From positions 47,477-111,476 of the forward strand of contig NZ_JAMBPP010000007.1 of the NCBI RefSeq assembly GCF_023369855.1: DNA of 64,000 nucleotides, written 5' to 3'. The stretch is from Actinotalea alkalitolerans (GTDB taxonomy: Bacteria > Actinomycetota > Actinomycetes > Actinomycetales > Cellulomonadaceae). Position 1 is the stretch's first letter. The number at the start of each line of letters is the position of its first letter. Of the stretch, positions 42,209 to 51,215 are shown piece by piece. Below the pieces are notes generated by a model that saw only the letters and a list, made by a program, of their open reading frames with translations, did no database searches and was not told where the DNA came from. A program made the translations under genes and the position numbers.

Positions 42209-43123
42209 TCAGTCCTCCGTCATCGCCAGGAACGCGTCGTCGAGGCTCGGTCGGTGCGTCCGGAGGTCGCTCATCACGACGCCGTGGTGCTCGAGCGCGT
42301 CGGTGATCTCCCGGACCAGTGCGCCGTCGTGCACGAGGTCGGCGTGGCCCGTCGCGTGCACCACCTCGCCCCGGACGTCGACGTCGTGCACGCTCGCGAG
42401 TGCGGTGAGCATCGTGGGCTCGAAGCTGCCGTGAACCCGGAAGCTCACCGCAGGGGCCGCGTCGGCGCGGTCGACCAGGCCCGCCGGGGTGTCGAGGGCC
42501 ACGACCTTGCCCGCGTGCATCACGGCGATCCGGTCGCAGAGCCGCTCGGCCTCTTCCATGATGTGCGTGACGAGGACGACGGTGACGCCGTCGTCCCGCA
42601 TCCCTTCGACCAGTCCCCACATGTCGCGCCGGGCCGGGGAGTCCAGCCCTGTGGTCAGCTCGTCGAGCACCGCGACCCGAGGGGCGCCGACCAGGGCCAG
42701 GGCGATCGAGAGCCGTTGTGCCTGGCCGCCCGAGAGGTGGGCGAACGGCGTCCTGCGTGACTCCCACAGCCCGAGCCGAGTCACGAGCTCCTCGGGGTCG
42801 GCGCCCGTCGGGTAGAACGAGCGATACATCCGGACGAGCTCGAGGACCCGCAGGCCGTCGTGCAGCTCGGCCTGCTGGAGCTGGACCCCGACCACCTGAC
42901 GCAGCCGGTCGCGATCGGCGTGCGGGTCGAGACCCAGGACGCGGGTACGGCCGCTGTCGGCCTTGCGCAGGCCGACGAGGCACTCGACGGTCGTGGTCTT
43001 GCCTGCGCCGTTGCGCCCGAGGACGCCGAAGATCTCCCCTCGCTCGACCGCGAAGCTGACACCGTCCACGGCGACCGTGCCGCCGTAGCGCTTGCGCAGG
43101 TCCTCGACCTCGATCGCCGCCAT
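42209..43123 (-). CDS. ABC transporter ATP-binding protein (second exporter)
   Basis: 304 residues; ATG at 43123 with GAGGAGGCAGG upstream. Walker A GRNGAGKTT near residue 38, signature LSGGQAQRLS near 135, Walker B VAVLDELTTGLD near 155 and VTHIMEEAERLCDRIAV near 187. It closely parallels the ATPase at 39656, including the spacing and the C-terminal domain. It is divergent from the histidine-kinase gene (145 bp between), a common layout for exporters controlled by NarL/LiaR-type systems. Confidence 0.9.
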   Translation of the reverse strand: MAAIEVEDLRKRYGGTVAVDGVSFAVERGEIFGVLGRNGAGKTTTVECLVGLRKADSGRTRVLGLDPHADRDRLRQVVGVQLQQAELHDGLRVLELVRMYRSFYPTGADPEELVTRLGLWESRRTPFAHLSGGQAQRLSIALALVGAPRVAVLDELTTGLDSPARRDMWGLVEGMRDDGVTVVLVTHIMEEAERLCDRIAVMHAGKVVALDTPAGLVDRADAAPAVSFRVHGSFEPTMLTALASVHDVDVRGEVVHATGHADLVHDGALVREITDALEHHGVVMSDLRTHRPSLDDAFLAMTED

Positions 43124-43256
43124 GCGTCCTGCCTCCTCGAGTCGTCCGACCGTTCCGGCTCCCACGCTAGGGAGGTGCGCCCGAGTGCCACATCTGCCGG
43201 TCGTCACCGGAGCGCACCATGACTTCCGGCACCTCACCTGGGCATGGCCGGCTCCG

Positions 43257-43262
43257 TACGCT
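43257..43262 (+). promoter_or_regulatory. -10 hexamer TACGCT, leaderless histidine-kinase gene
   Basis: TACGCT, 6 bases, then ATG at 43269; no ribosome site. Confidence 0.6.
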
Positions 43263-43268
43263 GACCTG

Positions 43269-44426
43269 ATGCAGCGGAGCCGGTACGTCGAGATGTGGGC
43301 CGCCGCGTGCCTGGTGGTGGTGTGCCTGCTCGTCGCCGTGGTCGAGGGCTCGGGCGTCGCGGCGGTCGGCACGCCGCTGATCCTGGGGACCTGGCTCGTG
43401 GCCTTCGTGACCTACCTGGTCGGGGTCGCCGTGGTGTCGGTGCGCTCGACACCACGGTCGGTCCGTGGCCGGCTCGTGCTGGTCGCGGTGCCGGTCGTGG
43501 CCGGCGCCGTCGTCGTGCTGCTCTCGCCCAACCGTGGCGGGATGTCCGCGATCCTCCTGGTCATCGTCGCCGCGTCGGCAGCCCTTCACCTGAGCGTCCG
43601 GGCGACGCTCGCGGTCGTCGCTCTCAACAGCGCGGTGGTGGTCGCAGCGTCCTCGGCGGCCGGGCCGCTGGTGACCACACCCAGCCCCTGGGGTGAGGTC
43701 GTGCTCGTCGGCGTGCTGTACGCCCTGCTCCAGATGGCCAGCGCGAGCATGGTCTGGAGCCAGGAGCGCGTGAGCGAGGCGCTCGGTCAGGTGACCGTGG
43801 CGCACGTCGAGCTGCGCAGCACGTCCGCCCTGCTGGCCCAGTCGAGCCAGGCCCAGGAGCGTCTGCGGATCTCCCGTGAGCTGCACGACGTGCTCGGCCA
43901 CCAGCTCACCGCGCTGGCCCTCGAGCTGGAGATCGCGACCCACCGCACCGAGGGTCCGGGCCGCGAGCACGTCGTGCGTGCGCGTGCCCTGGCCAAGGAG
44001 CTGCTCGGTGACGTCCGTTCGGTCGTGGGGACCGAGCGGGCCCAGCCCTTCGACCTGCGCACCGCCCTCGCGGAGGTCGTGGGGGACATCCCGTACCCCA
44101 CGGTGCACCTGGACGTCGATCCTGACCTCGACCTGGACGACGCCCGGGCGACAGCTCTCGTGCGCGCGGTCCAGGAGATCGTCACCAACGCGATCCGTCA
44201 CGCGCAGGCCGAGAACCTCTGGGTCACGCTGAACCGTGCCGAGGACGGCGACGTGCACCTCGAGACCCAGGACGACGGTGTCGGAGGGGCGCCCGTCGTC
44301 GTCGGGAACGGGCTGCGGGGGCTGCAGGAGCGGGTCGCAGCGCTCGGCGGCCAGGTCGAGCTCGACGGCTCCTCCGGCTTCCGGGTCAACGCGGTGCTCC
44401 CGCGCCGGGCCGCGGTGCCGACGTGA
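43269..44426 (+). CDS. Sensor histidine kinase, NarL/DesK class
   Basis: 385 residues. Five or six membrane helices fill residues 8-165. A HisKA_3 domain follows: RISRELHDVLGHQLTAL, with the phospho-accepting His near residue 206. The ATPase part has the N box EIVTNAIRHA near 303, DDGVGG near 335 and GLRGLQERVAALGG near 345. The lack of an outer sensor domain suggests sensing within or at the membrane. It overlaps the regulator by GTGA. The divergent ABC exporter is a probable target. Confidence 0.92.
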   Translation: MQRSRYVEMWAAACLVVVCLLVAVVEGSGVAAVGTPLILGTWLVAFVTYLVGVAVVSVRSTPRSVRGRLVLVAVPVVAGAVVVLLSPNRGGMSAILLVIVAASAALHLSVRATLAVVALNSAVVVAASSAAGPLVTTPSPWGEVVLVGVLYALLQMASASMVWSQERVSEALGQVTVAHVELRSTSALLAQSSQAQERLRISRELHDVLGHQLTALALELEIATHRTEGPGREHVVRARALAKELLGDVRSVVGTERAQPFDLRTALAEVVGDIPYPTVHLDVDPDLDLDDARATALVRAVQEIVTNAIRHAQAENLWVTLNRAEDGDVHLETQDDGVGGAPVVVGNGLRGLQERVAALGGQVELDGSSGFRVNAVLPRRAAVPT

Positions 44427-45079
44427 TCCGCGTGGTCGTCGTGGACGACCAGCGGCTCGTCCGCCAGGGGATCGAGAGCTTGCTGGGGCTGAGCGACACG
44501 ATCGAGGTGGTGGCGCTGGCCGCGGACGGTGACGAGGCCCTCGGCCTCGTGGGCACCTGCCAGCCCGACGTGCTGCTGCTCGACCTGCGCATGCCGGGGC
44601 GGGACGGCCTGGCCACGCTCGAGGCGCTGCGCGAGCGTGGCCACACGGTGCCCGTCCTAGTCCTCACGACCTTCGACGACGACGACCTCGTGCTGCGCGC
44701 GCTCCGCGCCGGGGCGAAGGGCTACCTGCTCAAGGACGTGAGCCTGGAGGAGCTGGTCGGTGCGATCACCACCCTCGCCGAGGGGGGAACCGTCGTGCGG
44801 CCCGCGCTCACCGACAGTCTGCTGAGGGCGATCGAGACCCAGCCGGAGCCCGACGGGTTCGCGCACCTGCCCCCCGCGGAGCCGATGACCGAGCGTGAGA
44901 CGGAGATCCTGCGGCTGCTCGCCGGTGGCTACACCAACCGTGAGATCGCCGAGGCGATGTTCCTCGCCGAGGGGACCGTGAAGAACCACATCTCGTCCGT
45001 GCTGGCCAAGCTCGGCGTCAAGGACCGGACCCGTGCGGTGCTCCGCGCCCTGCACCTGGGGCTGCTCGGCGACGCGTGA
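44423..45079 (+). CDS. NarL/LuxR-family response regulator
   Basis: 218 residues; GTG at 44423 overlaps the kinase stop. Receiver domain: VVVDDQRLVRQG at the start, phosphorylation Asp in VLLLDLRMPGRDG near residue 53, VLVLTTFDDDDLV and YLLKDVS with the conserved Lys near 103. DNA-binding domain: MTERETEILRLLAGGYTNREIAEAMFLAEGTVKNHISSVLAKLGVKDRT, residues 153-205. Should bind upstream of the exporter genes when phosphorylated by its partner kinase. Confidence 0.93.
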   Translation: MIRVVVVDDQRLVRQGIESLLGLSDTIEVVALAADGDEALGLVGTCQPDVLLLDLRMPGRDGLATLEALRERGHTVPVLVLTTFDDDDLVLRALRAGAKGYLLKDVSLEELVGAITTLAEGGTVVRPALTDSLLRAIETQPEPDGFAHLPPAEPMTERETEILRLLAGGYTNREIAEAMFLAEGTVKNHISSVLAKLGVKDRTRAVLRALHLGLLGDA

Positions 45080-45206
45080 GGCTTCCCGGCGGTTCGGAGC
45101 GGTCCGCGGTCGACGACGAGCGCCGGTGCGCAGATGTTCACTGACGCGCACAGAACCCTCCCAGAACCCGCCCCCCGAGCGGCGGACACGGCCGGGCGGT
45201 GATCTC

Positions 45207-45212
45207 TAGCGT
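45207..45212 (+). promoter_or_regulatory. -10 hexamer TAGCGT, leaderless DUF4153-type gene
   Basis: TAGCGT, 7 bases, then ATG at 45220. This decides the start among several nearby GTG/ATG codons. Confidence 0.6.
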
Positions 45213-45219
45213 GACGGAC

Positions 45220-46869
45220 ATGGACGACCCCGGCACGCCGCTCCCGCCGACACCCCCGCCCCCGTCGGCACCCCGGCCCCCGTCGGACCGTGCGGTGACA
45301 CCGACCGCGACGTCGCCGGGCCGGCCCGGTCCGTCCGCGCCGTCCGTCCCACCCGGCCCGACCACCACCCTCCTGCGGGCCCCCGGCCCGACCGTCTCCC
45401 TGCCGCGGCCGCCCGGACCCGTCACGACCGCCCTGCGGGACTTCTGGGCCGAGGACCGCCGGACGGTGCCCGCCCCGGTGCTCGTCGGGATCACGGTCTC
45501 CGGGCTGGCGGGCGGGATCCTGGTCGTGGGGCACCGGCCGGGTCTGGGCATCGGGCTCGTCGGGCTCGTCGTGTGGGGCGCAGCCGTCCCGGCCCTGCTC
45601 CGACGGCGTGCGGTCGGCGACCTGGCGACGGCGGCCCTGTGCGTCGCACTCGTGGCCGTGGTCGCGGTGCGTGACGCGGGCTGGCTGGTGGGACTGTGCG
45701 TGGCAGCGGCGGCGGTGGTGGGCGCGACCGCGGCGACCTCCGCGCGGTCGGCACCCGCAGTGCTGCTCGGTGTCCTGAGCTGGGCCGCGGGAGGCCTGCG
45801 AGCGGTGCGTTGGCTCTCGCGCAGCGCGGGCGAGCTCGTCGGCCCACGGCGCGCGCAGGCGCTGGTCGTGCTGCGCAGCGTGGCCGTCACGGCGGTCCTG
45901 CTGCTCGTCTTCGGGCTGCTGTTCGCTGCTGCCGACCTGGTCTTCGCGAGCTATCTGCGGGTCGACCTCGGCCTGCTCCCCGGACGGGTCGTGGTGGGTG
46001 TGCTGGTGGCGGTCCTCGCCGCGACCCTCGCGCACCTGGCTCTGGCACCCCCGGCGTGGTCCACGCTCGGCCTGCCACCGGCCCGGCCGGTCAGCCGTGG
46101 CGAGTGGCTGCTCCCGGTGCTCGCCCTGGACGCGATGGTGCTGGCCTTCGTGACGGTGCAGGTCGTGGCCCTGCTCGGGGGCCACCAGCACGTCCTGGAG
46201 ACCGCAGGACTGACCTACGCGCAGTACGCGCGGCAGGGTTTCGCCCAGCTCGTGGCCGCCACCGCGCTGACGCTCGTGGTGGTCGCCGTCGCCGCGCGGC
46301 GGGCCCCCCGGGAGACCGCACGTGACCGGCTGGTGACCCGTGCCGCCCTGGGCGTGCTGTGCGTCGCAACCCTGGGTGTGGTGGTCTCCGCGCTGCACCG
46401 GATGAGCCTGTACGTCGACGCGTTCGGGCTCACCCGTCTGAGGGTGTCCGCCGTGCTCGCCGAGATCGTCCTGGGCCTCGTGCTCGTCCTGGTCCTGGTC
46501 GCCGGGGTGCGTTGGCGGGGCGGGTGGCTGCCGCGCGCCGTCGTGCACGTCGCCGCGGCGGCCCTGCTGGGGCTCGCGGTCGCCAACCCCGACGCGATGA
46601 TCGTGCGGTACAACGTCGCAGCCGACCCCGGGGCCGATGCCGGCAGCCGTACGGCTGCCGCGCTGGACGTCACCTACCTGCAGGGTCTGTCGGCCGACGC
46701 CGTGCCGACGATGGCCGAGCTCGACGAGCCGCTGCGGTCGTGCCTGCTGGCCGGGGTCGAGGTCGCCCCCGCGTCCGGTGGCCTGGCGGGGTGGAACCTT
46801 TCACGCGCGCAGGCGCACTCCACCTGGTCGGACGGTTCGCACCGGTCGCTCGTGACCGGCCGCTGCTAG
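45220..46869 (+). CDS. Multi-pass membrane protein, DUF4153/DUF4173 type
   Basis: 549 residues. The first 75 residues are Pro/Thr/Ser-rich and cytoplasmic. About 11 helices follow from residue 88. TYAQYARQGFAQLVAATALTL near 335-355 is the hallmark segment of DUF4153/DUF4173 proteins. The final 90 residues are mostly outside and include LDVTYLQGLSADAVPTMAEL. Members often follow two-component or TetR regulators; the gene here starts 140 bp after the response regulator with its own leaderless promoter. Its stop codon shares a CTAG with the opposing gene. Function unknown. Confidence 0.82.
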   Translation: MDDPGTPLPPTPPPPSAPRPPSDRAVTPTATSPGRPGPSAPSVPPGPTTTLLRAPGPTVSLPRPPGPVTTALRDFWAEDRRTVPAPVLVGITVSGLAGGILVVGHRPGLGIGLVGLVVWGAAVPALLRRRAVGDLATAALCVALVAVVAVRDAGWLVGLCVAAAAVVGATAATSARSAPAVLLGVLSWAAGGLRAVRWLSRSAGELVGPRRAQALVVLRSVAVTAVLLLVFGLLFAAADLVFASYLRVDLGLLPGRVVVGVLVAVLAATLAHLALAPPAWSTLGLPPARPVSRGEWLLPVLALDAMVLAFVTVQVVALLGGHQHVLETAGLTYAQYARQGFAQLVAATALTLVVVAVAARRAPRETARDRLVTRAALGVLCVATLGVVVSALHRMSLYVDAFGLTRLRVSAVLAEIVLGLVLVLVLVAGVRWRGGWLPRAVVHVAAAALLGLAVANPDAMIVRYNVAADPGADAGSRTAAALDVTYLQGLSADAVPTMAELDEPLRSCLLAGVEVAPASGGLAGWNLSRAQAHSTWSDGSHRSLVTGRC

Positions 46870-47171
46870 GACTCGACCCCGAGCCCGCCGACCACCCGGA
46901 GCGGGTGCGTCTCGAACTCGCCCGTCAGCATCGGCATCGCACGACTGATCTGCTCGCGCACCGCGGGGAGCTCGAGCGACCCCTCGTGGTGGGCCTGGGA
47001 CTCCCAGACCTCGCTGACCCACACGAGGTCGTCGTCGGTCTCGCTCACGCCCACCACGTAGAGGTGGCAGCCGGCCTCGCGGAGTGCCGCGGCGCCCTCG
47101 GTGAGGATCGCGACGACCTCGTCGCGGCGGCCTGGTCGGGTGCGCATCGACCCGAGGTGTCCGTAGGGCAT
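46866..47171 (-). CDS. Antibiotic-biosynthesis-monooxygenase (ABM) fold protein, putative quinol monooxygenase
   Basis: 101 residues; ATG at 47171 with TGGAGAA upstream. One ABM dimeric barrel unit: GHLGSMRTRPGRRDEVVAILTEGA, CHLYVVGVSETDDDLVWVSEVWESQAHHEGSL, MLTGEFETHPLRVVGG. YgiN-like members oxidise quinols; others bind heme or are inactive, and the sequence alone cannot tell. It begins 25 bases after the LigD-type polymerase gene on the same strand, so the two may be cotranscribed. Confidence 0.82.
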   Translation of the reverse strand: MPYGHLGSMRTRPGRRDEVVAILTEGAAALREAGCHLYVVGVSETDDDLVWVSEVWESQAHHEGSLELPAVREQISRAMPMLTGEFETHPLRVVGGLGVES

Positions 47172-47196
47172 CGTGGTTCTCCAGAGGTCGGGGGTC

Positions 47197-48255
47197 TCAG
47201 GCCTCGGGGCGCCTGGCTCGGCTGGGCTGGACCCGGGTCGGCTCCCCGGGCATCTTCGGGTACTCCGGGGGATAGGGGAGGTCGTCGTGCCCGTGGTCAC
47301 GTTCGTCCTTGTCGGCGAGCTCGAGCAACGGCTCGATCGAGTACGCCAGGTCGCCGCGGTCGAACAGGTCACCCACCTCGGCGAAGCGGGCGGGCATGGT
47401 CGTGACGTCGAAGTCGTCAGGGTGGACCTGGTCGACCTCCTCCCAGCGCAACGGGGCGGAGACCGTGGCGCGCGGGTTGGCACGCACCGAGTAGGCCGAG
47501 GCGATGGTGCGGTCGCGTGCCATCTGGTTGTAGTCGATGAAGATCTTCTGCCCGCGCTCCTCCTTCCACCACTTCATCGTCACCAGCTCGGGCAGCCGTC
47601 GCTCGACCTCGCGGCCCAGGGCGATGGTCGCGCGCCGCGCCTGGGTGAAGGTCCAGCGTGGCTCGATCGGCACGAACAGGTGGATCCCGCGCCCGCCCGA
47701 GGTCTTGGGCCAGGCCTCCATGCCGAGCTCGTGCAGCAGCGCCCGCACCTCGGGGGCGACCCGCGCGGCGTCGTCGTAGTCGGTACCGGGCTGCGGGTCG
47801 AGGTCGATGCGCAGCTCGTCAGGGGAGTCGACGTCGGCCGAGCGCACCGGCCAGGGGTGGAAGGTGAGGGTGCCGAGGTTCGCGGCCCAGGCCACCACGG
47901 CGAGCTCGGTCGGGCACACCTCGTCGGCGGTGCGTCCGCTGGGGAAGGAGATGCGGGCGGTCCGCACGTAGTCCGGTGCGCCCTGGGGGACCCGCTTCTG
48001 GTAGAACGCGTCGCCCGAGGAGTCGGTGCGGGTCGCGAGCCGGGCGCCCTCGAACACCCCCTTGGGCCACCGTTCGAGGGTCGTCGGCCGATCTCTCAGC
48101 GCCCCCAGGATCCCGTCGCCCACCGCCAGGAAGTACTGCACGACGTCGAGCTTGGTCAGGCCTCGCTCGGGGAAGACCACCCTGTCGGGACTGGTGACCC
48201 GGACGGTCCGTCCCCCCACGTCGAGCTCGACCGCCGGCGTCGTCGCGCGTGCCAT
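47197..48255 (-). CDS. Stand-alone LigD-type primase-polymerase (PolDom)
   Basis: 352 residues. Archaeo-eukaryotic-primase-type polymerase: the catalytic acids are in LRIDLDPQPGT near residue 150, SGGRGIHLFVPIEP near 186 is the nucleotide-binding segment, and FIDYNQMARDRTIASAYSVR near 240 holds the third acid and basic contacts. In non-homologous end joining the polymerase domain of LigD fills gaps with ribonucleotides. Here no ligase or nuclease domain is attached and no Ku gene lies in the window. ATG at 48255 follows TACGGT by 6 bases, so it is leaderless. Confidence 0.92.
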   Translation of the reverse strand: MARATTPAVELDVGGRTVRVTSPDRVVFPERGLTKLDVVQYFLAVGDGILGALRDRPTTLERWPKGVFEGARLATRTDSSGDAFYQKRVPQGAPDYVRTARISFPSGRTADEVCPTELAVVAWAANLGTLTFHPWPVRSADVDSPDELRIDLDPQPGTDYDDAARVAPEVRALLHELGMEAWPKTSGGRGIHLFVPIEPRWTFTQARRATIALGREVERRLPELVTMKWWKEERGQKIFIDYNQMARDRTIASAYSVRANPRATVSAPLRWEEVDQVHPDDFDVTTMPARFAEVGDLFDRGDLAYSIEPLLELADKDERDHGHDDLPYPPEYPKMPGEPTRVQPSRARRPEA

Positions 48256-48261
48256 GGCCTC

Positions 48262-48267
48262 ACCGTA
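48262..48267 (-). promoter_or_regulatory. -10 hexamer TACGGT, leaderless PolDom gene
   Basis: Read on the minus strand: TACGGT, 6 bases, then ATG at 48255. Confidence 0.6.
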
Positions 48268-48296
48268 GACGTGGGGGGTGCGTGCGGCCAGGGGAA

Positions 48297-51215
48297 TCAG
48301 CCGGCACCGATCAGCCCGCGGCGGTGGGCCACCGAGACCGCTTCGGCGCGGCCGGTGACCCCGAGCTTGGCGAGGAGGTTGGACACGTGGACGCTCACGG
48401 TCTTGCCGCTGATGAACAGCTGCTCGCCGATCTGCCGGTTCGAGAGCCCTCGGGCCACCAGGGCAAGCACCTCGGCCTCACGGTCGGTCAGCACCGACGA
48501 CGGCGCACGACGGACCCCCGGCAGGTCCAGGCGCGCACGACGGGCCAGGGAGTGCACGGCCTCGAGCAGCGGGGCGGCGCCCATGGACTGCGCCTCCTCG
48601 GCCGCCCGGGCGGCCTGCTCCTGGGCGCCGCGGCGGTCACCCGCGGCCACCAGGGCCTCAGCCCATCGCCACCGGCTGCGGGCCTCCTCGTAGCGGTAGC
48701 CGTACCCGAAGCCCTCGACGGCCTCGCGCCACGCGTCGGCACCGCCGTCGCCCAGGAGGCGGGCGTGCTCGGCGCGGGCCCTGGCGAGCCAGGCACGTCC
48801 CTCCGGCCCGAGACGGCCTCCCCGGGGTCGCCCCCGCTCAGCGGTGCGGATGGCCCGTTCGACCAGCTCGGTCCCCAGGCGCACCCTCGCGGCGGGATCC
48901 TTGCCCGCGAGCCGCTCGGCGGTGGCGGCGTCGGCCAGGGCGGAGATGCCCAGCGCCGCCAGCCAGATCCCGCCCAGGAAGTAGTCGGTCCAGGCCCTGC
49001 CCAGGTGGTCGATGAGATCGGTGGCCAGGCTCACGGCCTCGTCGAGGCGCCCGACCCAGGTGAGCGCGTCGATGGTGCAGCCACCCGTGATGAGAGCGAC
49101 CTGGCCGTCCCATGCCCACACCGGCGGGATCTCCACGGCCGAGAGGATCTCCTCCCACTCGCCGCGCGCGACCGCCGAGTACTGCTGCACGGCGCCCAGC
49201 AGGGCCGCCTGGGACTCGGGCAGCGGCTCGGCCCAGCCCGGGTCGACCGCGAGGTCACCGCGGGCGTAGCGCACCAGGTCCCGGAAGAAGCGCTGGGAGA
49301 CGCCGAACTCGCTCCACGTCAGGCCCGCACCGCGGGTGCGCACCTGCGCTGCCTCCAGCACGGCGGCCGACTCCTCCAGGTGACCGGCGTAGTAGTGGGT
49401 CGTCGCGAGGTTGTACGCGCAGCGCTGCTCGGTCACCAGGTCACCCGCCTCGCGCGCCCTGCGCTGTGCGGTCGCCAGCAGCTCGGCCGTGCGGGCGTGG
49501 TCGTCGACCACGAGCACCGCGAGGGTCGCGAGCGCGTCCGCCTCGGCTGCCGGGACCTCGGCCGCCCGCGCGGCCTCGATGGCGAGGGTGGCCACGGCGG
49601 TCGCCTCCTCGTCGAGGTCGTTGACCAGGCAGCACCGCGCGTGCGTGGCGAGCGTCCAGGCCCGCTCGGCCGGTGGGGTCTGCTCGGTCAGCTCGGCGCG
49701 CGCCGCGGTGGACTCCGCGAGGGCCTCACGTTCGCGCTCGGCACCGAGCAGGTGGCGGGCCAGGGCCGCGCGCAGCGGTGCCCGGCGGGCCCGGTCGGGG
49801 GCGGCCGAGGCGACGGCGTCCCGGGCCAGGGCGACGGCCCGCTCGGCCTCACCCGCTCGCCCGGCGGCGAGCGCCGTCCGCCCGAGGACGGCGATGCGGT
49901 CCTCGCCGACGAGGGTCGCGGCGTCCGGCACCGCGTCCCACAGTCGCAGGACCGTCTCGAGATGACGGAGCTCCTCGGCGGGGGCGAGCACCACGGCCGC
50001 GTCCAGGGCGGCCGCGTGGGACGCTGCGAGCGCCGCCGGGAGGTCGTTGGCGCGCAGGGCGTGCGCGGCGACGCTCGACGGGGGGCCCAGCGACGGGTCG
50101 GCCCTCATCGCCTCGAGGTAGGCGCGGTGCAGCGTCGTCTGCTCCCCGGGCAGCAGGTCGCCGTAGACCACCTCAGCGAGCAGGGCGTGACGGAAGGCCA
50201 TCCGGCCGTCCTCACCCACCAGCAGGTGGTGCGTGACCGCCTCGCGGAGGGTCGCGTCCAGCCCTTCCTCGCGCAGACCCGGCCCGGCGTCGGTGGCCAG
50301 GACGGCGCGCAGCAGCGGCTCGGCGACCCGTCGCCCGGCCACCGAGGCGACCTGTGCGAGTCGCTGCACCGGGGGGTCGAGCTGCTCGATCCGCGCGCGC
50401 AGGACGTCCGCGAGGGTCCCCGGGAGTGCTGACCCCCCGAGCCCGCCTGCAAGGAGCTCCTCTGCGAAGTACGCGTTGCCCTCGGAGCGCGCCATGACGC
50501 TGTCGAGCGTCGCCTGCCCCACCGGTGCGCCCGTGACGGCGGTCGTGAACTCGCGGAGCTCGTCCGCGGTGAACGGCTCGAGGTCCAGCCGCTCGACCCG
50601 TTGGTGGCGCCACAGCTCGGCGAGGATCGGGCGCAGCGGGTGGCGGCGGTGGAGGTCGTCGGTGCGGTAGCTGGCCACGATGAGCAGGTGCTCGGTGCGC
50701 AGCCGGGCCACGAGGTACCGCAGGACGTCACGGCTCGAGGAGTCCGCCCAGTGCAGGTCCTCGAGGATCAGCACCAGGGGAGCGCCCGGCCGGCCGACGG
50801 CACCCAGGACCTCGGCGATCCCGTCGAAGAGCTGCAGCCGCACCGACCTGTCCTCGCCGGGCGGGTCCTGCGTGGGTGCCCGCGAGGGCAGCAGACGGCC
50901 CAGGGCCGGGCGCACGGCGGCGACCTCGTCGACCACGCCGTCCATGGCCCGTAGCTGGGCCAGCGCCTCGGCGAACGGCAGGTAGGGCAGGCCGACCTCG
51001 CCCAGGTCCACGCAGTGGGTGGTGACGGCCGTCGCTCCGGCGTCCGTGCTGATCTCGGCGAAGCGCGACAGCAGCCGGGACTTGCCGACCCCGGCGTCGG
51101 CGCCGACCAGGACCGTGCCCGGGACGCCGTCGGCAGCCCGGTCGAGAGCCGCGCGGAGAGCGGCGACCTGGGTCTGCCGGGCGACGAACGGTGAGGTCAA
51201 CGTGCCACGTGCCAT
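48297..51215 (-). CDS. Large ATP-binding LuxR-family transcriptional regulator (AAA_16/LAL-like)
   Basis: 972 residues. The N-terminal AAA_16 ATPase has VLVGADAGVGKSRLLSRF near residue 34 (Walker A) and APLVLILEDLHWADSSSRDVL near 150 (Walker B). A long helical TPR-like middle section follows. The last 65 residues are a LuxR helix-turn-helix (LTDREAEVLALVARGLSNRQIGEQLFISGKTVSVHVSNLLAKLG). LAL-type regulators bind an inducer through the middle part and ATP through the N-terminus. ATG at 51215 lies inside the end of a small upstream gene (19-base overlap), suggesting coupled translation. Confidence 0.93.
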   Translation of the reverse strand: MARGTLTSPFVARQTQVAALRAALDRAADGVPGTVLVGADAGVGKSRLLSRFAEISTDAGATAVTTHCVDLGEVGLPYLPFAEALAQLRAMDGVVDEVAAVRPALGRLLPSRAPTQDPPGEDRSVRLQLFDGIAEVLGAVGRPGAPLVLILEDLHWADSSSRDVLRYLVARLRTEHLLIVASYRTDDLHRRHPLRPILAELWRHQRVERLDLEPFTADELREFTTAVTGAPVGQATLDSVMARSEGNAYFAEELLAGGLGGSALPGTLADVLRARIEQLDPPVQRLAQVASVAGRRVAEPLLRAVLATDAGPGLREEGLDATLREAVTHHLLVGEDGRMAFRHALLAEVVYGDLLPGEQTTLHRAYLEAMRADPSLGPPSSVAAHALRANDLPAALAASHAAALDAAVVLAPAEELRHLETVLRLWDAVPDAATLVGEDRIAVLGRTALAAGRAGEAERAVALARDAVASAAPDRARRAPLRAALARHLLGAEREREALAESTAARAELTEQTPPAERAWTLATHARCCLVNDLDEEATAVATLAIEAARAAEVPAAEADALATLAVLVVDDHARTAELLATAQRRAREAGDLVTEQRCAYNLATTHYYAGHLEESAAVLEAAQVRTRGAGLTWSEFGVSQRFFRDLVRYARGDLAVDPGWAEPLPESQAALLGAVQQYSAVARGEWEEILSAVEIPPVWAWDGQVALITGGCTIDALTWVGRLDEAVSLATDLIDHLGRAWTDYFLGGIWLAALGISALADAATAERLAGKDPAARVRLGTELVERAIRTAERGRPRGGRLGPEGRAWLARARAEHARLLGDGGADAWREAVEGFGYGYRYEEARSRWRWAEALVAAGDRRGAQEQAARAAEEAQSMGAAPLLEAVHSLARRARLDLPGVRRAPSSVLTDREAEVLALVARGLSNRQIGEQLFISGKTVSVHVSNLLAKLGVTGRAEAVSVAHRRGLIGAG

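Noticed and set aside
45199..45219. Upstream GTG start (45199 or 45211) for the DUF4153-type gene
   Set aside because: The TAGCGT -10 element overlaps this stretch, so the mRNA should start at the ATG at 45220.
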